Shown: positions 12,803 through 14,496 of the stretch, in pieces | Layout: the number at the start of each line of letters is the position of its first letter | How positions within the stretch are numbered: position 1 is the first letter of the stretch | From: Desulfobacterales bacterium | Lineage (GTDB): Bacteria > Desulfobacterota > Desulfobacteria > Desulfobacterales > JAFDCJ01 | Length of the DNA: 14,496 nt | Assembly (NCBI GenBank): GCA_029939875.1 | Contig: JAOZSC010000022.1 | Span: 1-14,496, forward strand | Direction: 5' to 3' | Position numbers and translations under genes: made by a program | The notes under the pieces: generated by a model | The model's database searches: none | The model's input: only the letters and a program-made list of their open reading frames with translations | Told to the model about the DNA's origin: nothing

Positions 12803-12928
12803 TCATTTCTGGTATGTTGTCTGGCGTATGCCCATTTAACTGAAAACCGAATTCAGCGCCTGCCCGCAATTTCCGGGATCTGAACGGGGCGATAATTCCG
12901 GCAGGCCACGTTATGAAAGGAATGCTCT

Positions 12929-13183
12929 ATGTCTCAACTGGAAGTCAAAATATTCTCTTTGAGCACCTGCAGTCACTGTAAGGCAACCAAAAAATTTTTG
13001 GGCGACTGCACCATCAAATACGAATTTGTCGATGTGGATCTGCTTGAAGGCGAGGAACGCAAAGCGATTATCGAGGATGTCAAAAAATTCAACCCGCGCT
13101 GTTCTTTTCCCACCATCATTATTGGGGAAAAGGTCATCGTCGGGTTCAAGGAAAAGGAAATCAAGGAGGCACTGGGACTGTAA
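12929..13183 (+). CDS. Glutaredoxin-family thiol oxidoreductase
   Basis: An 84-residue cytoplasmic thioredoxin-fold protein of glutaredoxin/NrdH size. The redox motif is C14-S-H-C17 directly after the first strand (KIFSLSTCSHC), followed by the cis-Pro loop FPTIII (60-65) and a Gly-rich VGF turn, the normal order for the family. The CSHC dithiol suggests disulfide reduction rather than Fe-S cluster carriage. The start is supported by AAAGGA 7 nt upstream. Its TAA shares one base with the ATG of the ferredoxin-thioredoxin reductase gene, so the two are translated as a coupled pair. The natural reading is that the reductase keeps this small protein reduced in place of an NADPH-dependent reductase. 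Its targets are unknown. Confidence 0.92.
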   Translation: MSQLEVKIFSLSTCSHCKATKKFLGDCTIKYEFVDVDLLEGEERKAIIEDVKKFNPRCSFPTIIIGEKVIVGFKEKEIKEALGL

Positions 13184-13515
13184 TGGATGCACAAGAGCTT
13201 TATGAGCGCATGAAAAAGGTCCAGGAGCCCAAGGGGTATTATTTCAACAAGGATCGGGAGCGTACCCTTGAGTTGCTGGAAGCATTGCTGGTCAACAAAG
13301 AGCGTTATGGATACATGGGATGTCCCTGCCGACTGCTTTCCGGCGACCGGGACACCGACCGGGATATTATCTGCCCCTGTGTTTACAGTGTGCCGGATAT
13401 CGAAGAATACGGCAGTTGCTACTGTAACCTTTACGTGACCACAGAGTGGAATGAGGGCAAAATCGAGCACGAATACGTTCCCGAGCGGCGACCGCTGGAA
13501 AAAATGTCCTTTTAA
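13183..13515 (+). CDS. ftrB: Ferredoxin-thioredoxin reductase catalytic subunit
   Basis: A 110-residue Fe-S enzyme that uses electrons from reduced ferredoxin to cleave a disulfide on a thioredoxin-like partner. It has the family's three cysteine pairs: CPC (47-49, in MGCPCR), CPC (64-66, in DIICPC) and CYC (79-81, in GSCYC). These provide a [4Fe-4S] cluster plus the active-site disulfide. Length is typical for bacterial and archaeal single-chain forms; no variable (alpha) subunit is encoded here. The ATG overlaps the glutaredoxin stop by one base (TAATG), a sign of translational coupling and of a dedicated reductase-substrate pair. It needs a source of reduced ferredoxin, possibly the divergent NuoEFG-like module, though that is inference. 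Confidence 0.93.
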   Translation: MDAQELYERMKKVQEPKGYYFNKDRERTLELLEALLVNKERYGYMGCPCRLLSGDRDTDRDIICPCVYSVPDIEEYGSCYCNLYVTTEWNEGKIEHEYVPERRPLEKMSF

Positions 13516-13560
13516 TCCGCTACGGCTCGTGGCACTTCACTCAGACGGCAAGACGCAAAG

Positions 13561-13603
13561 GGTTGTCGGTAAGGCTGCCGACAACCTGCCTGACTTCCAG
13601 GCA
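13561..13603. other. two perfect tandem hairpins between ftrB and citrate synthase
   Basis: First hairpin: GGTTGTCGG (13561-13569) pairs with CCGACAACC (13578-13586) around 8 nt. Second, starting at the next base: TGCCTG (13587-13592) pairs with CAGGCA (13598-13603) around ACTTC. Neither is followed by a T tract on either strand, so a simple intrinsic terminator is unlikely. It may be a structured leader or small RNA, an mRNA-end stabiliser or a DNA cruciform. The octamer CAGACGGC flanks the pair at 13542 and 13602. Confidence 0.5.
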
Positions 13604-13626
13604 GACGGCTGACGGCGAATTCAGCC

Positions 13627-13655
13627 TTGACATTGTGCTATTTGAATCCCATTTT
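13627..13655 (+). promoter_or_regulatory. weak sigma-70-type promoter for citrate synthase
   Basis: A perfect TTGACA (13627-13632) is followed after 17 nt by CATTTT (13650-13655), which matches only 3 of 6 bases of a -10 element. If used, the transcript would start near 13662, about 100 nt before the ATG, and would exclude the tandem hairpins. Confidence 0.22.
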
Positions 13656-13763
13656 AAGCAGGTGGCGGGGAAGCAGGCGCCGGCACTCGATTGCGCGGCT
13701 GCCGACAGAAACACCCCCGGATTTTCACATCATCGCCGTTTACCGAAAAAATGGAGAAGTGCC

Positions 13764-14496
13764 ATGATGAAAGAATGTAAACCTGTGTTAAACACCGGTC
13801 TTCGTGGGCTGGTCATCGCCAGCACCCGCATATGTGAAGTCGACGGTGCCAATGGCCGTTTGATCTACCGCGGCTATCTCGTCCAGGACCTTGCTCAAAA
13901 CGCCACCTTTGAAGAAGTCGCATTTTTACTGCTGTATGAAAAATTGCCCGACCCCGATGAATTGAAGGAATTTAAAGGCCGCCTCCAGGCCCAGCGACAG
14001 CTGCCGGCACAAGTCATCGCCGCGTTAAAGACCCGGCCTAAAACAGCGTTGCCCATGGATGTTGTGCAAGCCGCCGTCAGCCTGCTGGCCCACCATGATC
14101 CCGATGTGACCGATCCGACCCTGGAAACCACGTTGCGTATGGCCATCAATCTTATTGCGCGTTTTCCCACCATAGTTGCGGCCTGGGAGCGCATTCGCAA
14201 TGATCTGGAACCGGTCGATCCATCGCCGGAGCTGGACCACGGCGCCAATTTTTTATACATGCTCAGCGGTAAAAAACCCGAAGAAGATGTGGCTCGCTTT
14301 TTTGACACAGCGCTGGTGCTGCATGCCGAGCACTCGTTTAACGCCTCCACCTTTGCCGCCCGGGAAGTGGCTTCCACCCGTGCACACATTTATGCGGCTG
14401 TTGCCGCGGCAGTAGGGTCCTTATCCGGTGAGCTGCATGGAGGCGCCAACGTGCGGGTCATGGAAATGCTGCTTAAAATCGGCTCCACGAATAAAG
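13764..14496 (+). CDS. Citrate synthase / 2-methylcitrate synthase family protein (N-terminal 244 aa, runs off window)
   Basis: Condenses acetyl-CoA (or propionyl-CoA) with oxaloacetate. The frame runs from ATG at 13764 to the window end without a stop; family members are about 370-440 residues, so roughly two thirds is present. Family landmarks: ATRICEVDG-like opening (STRICEVDGANGRLIYRGY), active-site His190 in LHAEHSFNAST (186-195) and His225 in LHGGAN (224-229). The third catalytic residue, Asp, lies beyond the window. LHAEHSFNAST and the short N-terminus match the CitZ/PrpC-like branch rather than the large GltA branch, and sequence alone does not settle citrate versus methylcitrate. GGAG lies 7 nt before the ATG. 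A second ATG follows at once and could also be used. Confidence 0.93.
   Translation, partial: MMKECKPVLNTGLRGLVIASTRICEVDGANGRLIYRGYLVQDLAQNATFEEVAFLLLYEKLPDPDELKEFKGRLQAQRQLPAQVIAALKTRPKTALPMDVVQAAVSLLAHHDPDVTDPTLETTLRMAINLIARFPTIVAAWERIRNDLEPVDPSPELDHGANFLYMLSGKKPEEDVARFFDTALVLHAEHSFNASTFAAREVASTRAHIYAAVAAAVGSLSGELHGGANVRVMEMLLKIGSTNK

Noticed and set aside
13542..13620. Cyclic-di-GMP (GEMM) riboswitch suggested by GGCAAGACGCAAAG
   Set aside because: The GACGCAAAG word is similar, but the required stem between GGCAA and GACGCAAAG is missing and the following helices do not match the fold.
13895..14389. 164-codon minus-strand frame opposite citrate synthase
   Set aside because: Antisense to clear citrate synthase motifs that continue to the window edge; Ser/Ala-rich composition is typical of a shadow frame.

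Overview
The window most likely comes from an anaerobic member of the Desulfobacterota (sulfate-reducer or syntroph type). This is inferred from gene content: a NuoE/NuoF/short-NuoG iron-sulfur flavoprotein set, a ferredoxin-thioredoxin reductase catalytic subunit beside a glutaredoxin, a small protein resembling the DVU0772 family, sigma-54 control elements and a Re/Si-type citrate synthase close to 2-methylcitrate synthases. No rRNA or marker gene is present, so the assignment is not firm. Coding density is high and most genes carry good Shine-Dalgarno sites. I see no tRNA, rRNA, CRISPR array, transposase or other mobile element.

Positions 1-290: the probable 3' end of a plus-strand gene, a compact terminator-like hairpin, and, on the minus strand, a near-perfect sigma-54 -24/-12 sequence pointing out of the window. 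Positions 288-7714 (minus strand, transcribed right to left): a run of five genes that looks like one operon. It encodes a secreted HExxH metalloprotease-like protein, two further exported proteins of unknown function, apolipoprotein N-acyltransferase (Lnt) and a polytopic membrane sigma-54 activator (PDZ, about nine further membrane spans, GAF, AAA+, Fis-type HTH). A short divergent promoter region (7715-7985) separates it from a DVU0772-like gene (7986-8339, plus).

Positions 8377-12497 (minus strand): a five-gene operon encoding two small cyclic-nucleotide-binding-fold proteins without DNA-binding domains, then NuoE-like, NuoF-like and short NuoG-like subunits. Together the last three form an NAD(H)/FMN/Fe-S electron-transfer module with no hydrogenase, formate dehydrogenase or other catalytic head encoded here. 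A 431-bp intergenic region (12498-12928) with an imperfect palindrome, a hairpin and a sigma-54-like promoter separates it from a divergent pair, glutaredoxin plus ferredoxin-thioredoxin reductase (12929-13515). A 248-bp spacer holding two perfect tandem hairpins precedes a citrate synthase gene that runs off the right edge.

The part most worth following up is 8377-13515: an NADH-linked Fe-S flavoprotein module with two HTH-less cNMP-fold proteins, divergent from a thiol-redox pair that depends on ferredoxin. A testable reading is that the module exchanges electrons between NAD(H) and ferredoxin, which feeds the thiol system. The second is the exported-protein/Lnt/membrane-activator operon, whose metalloprotease-like protein carries an unusual zinc-site spacing.
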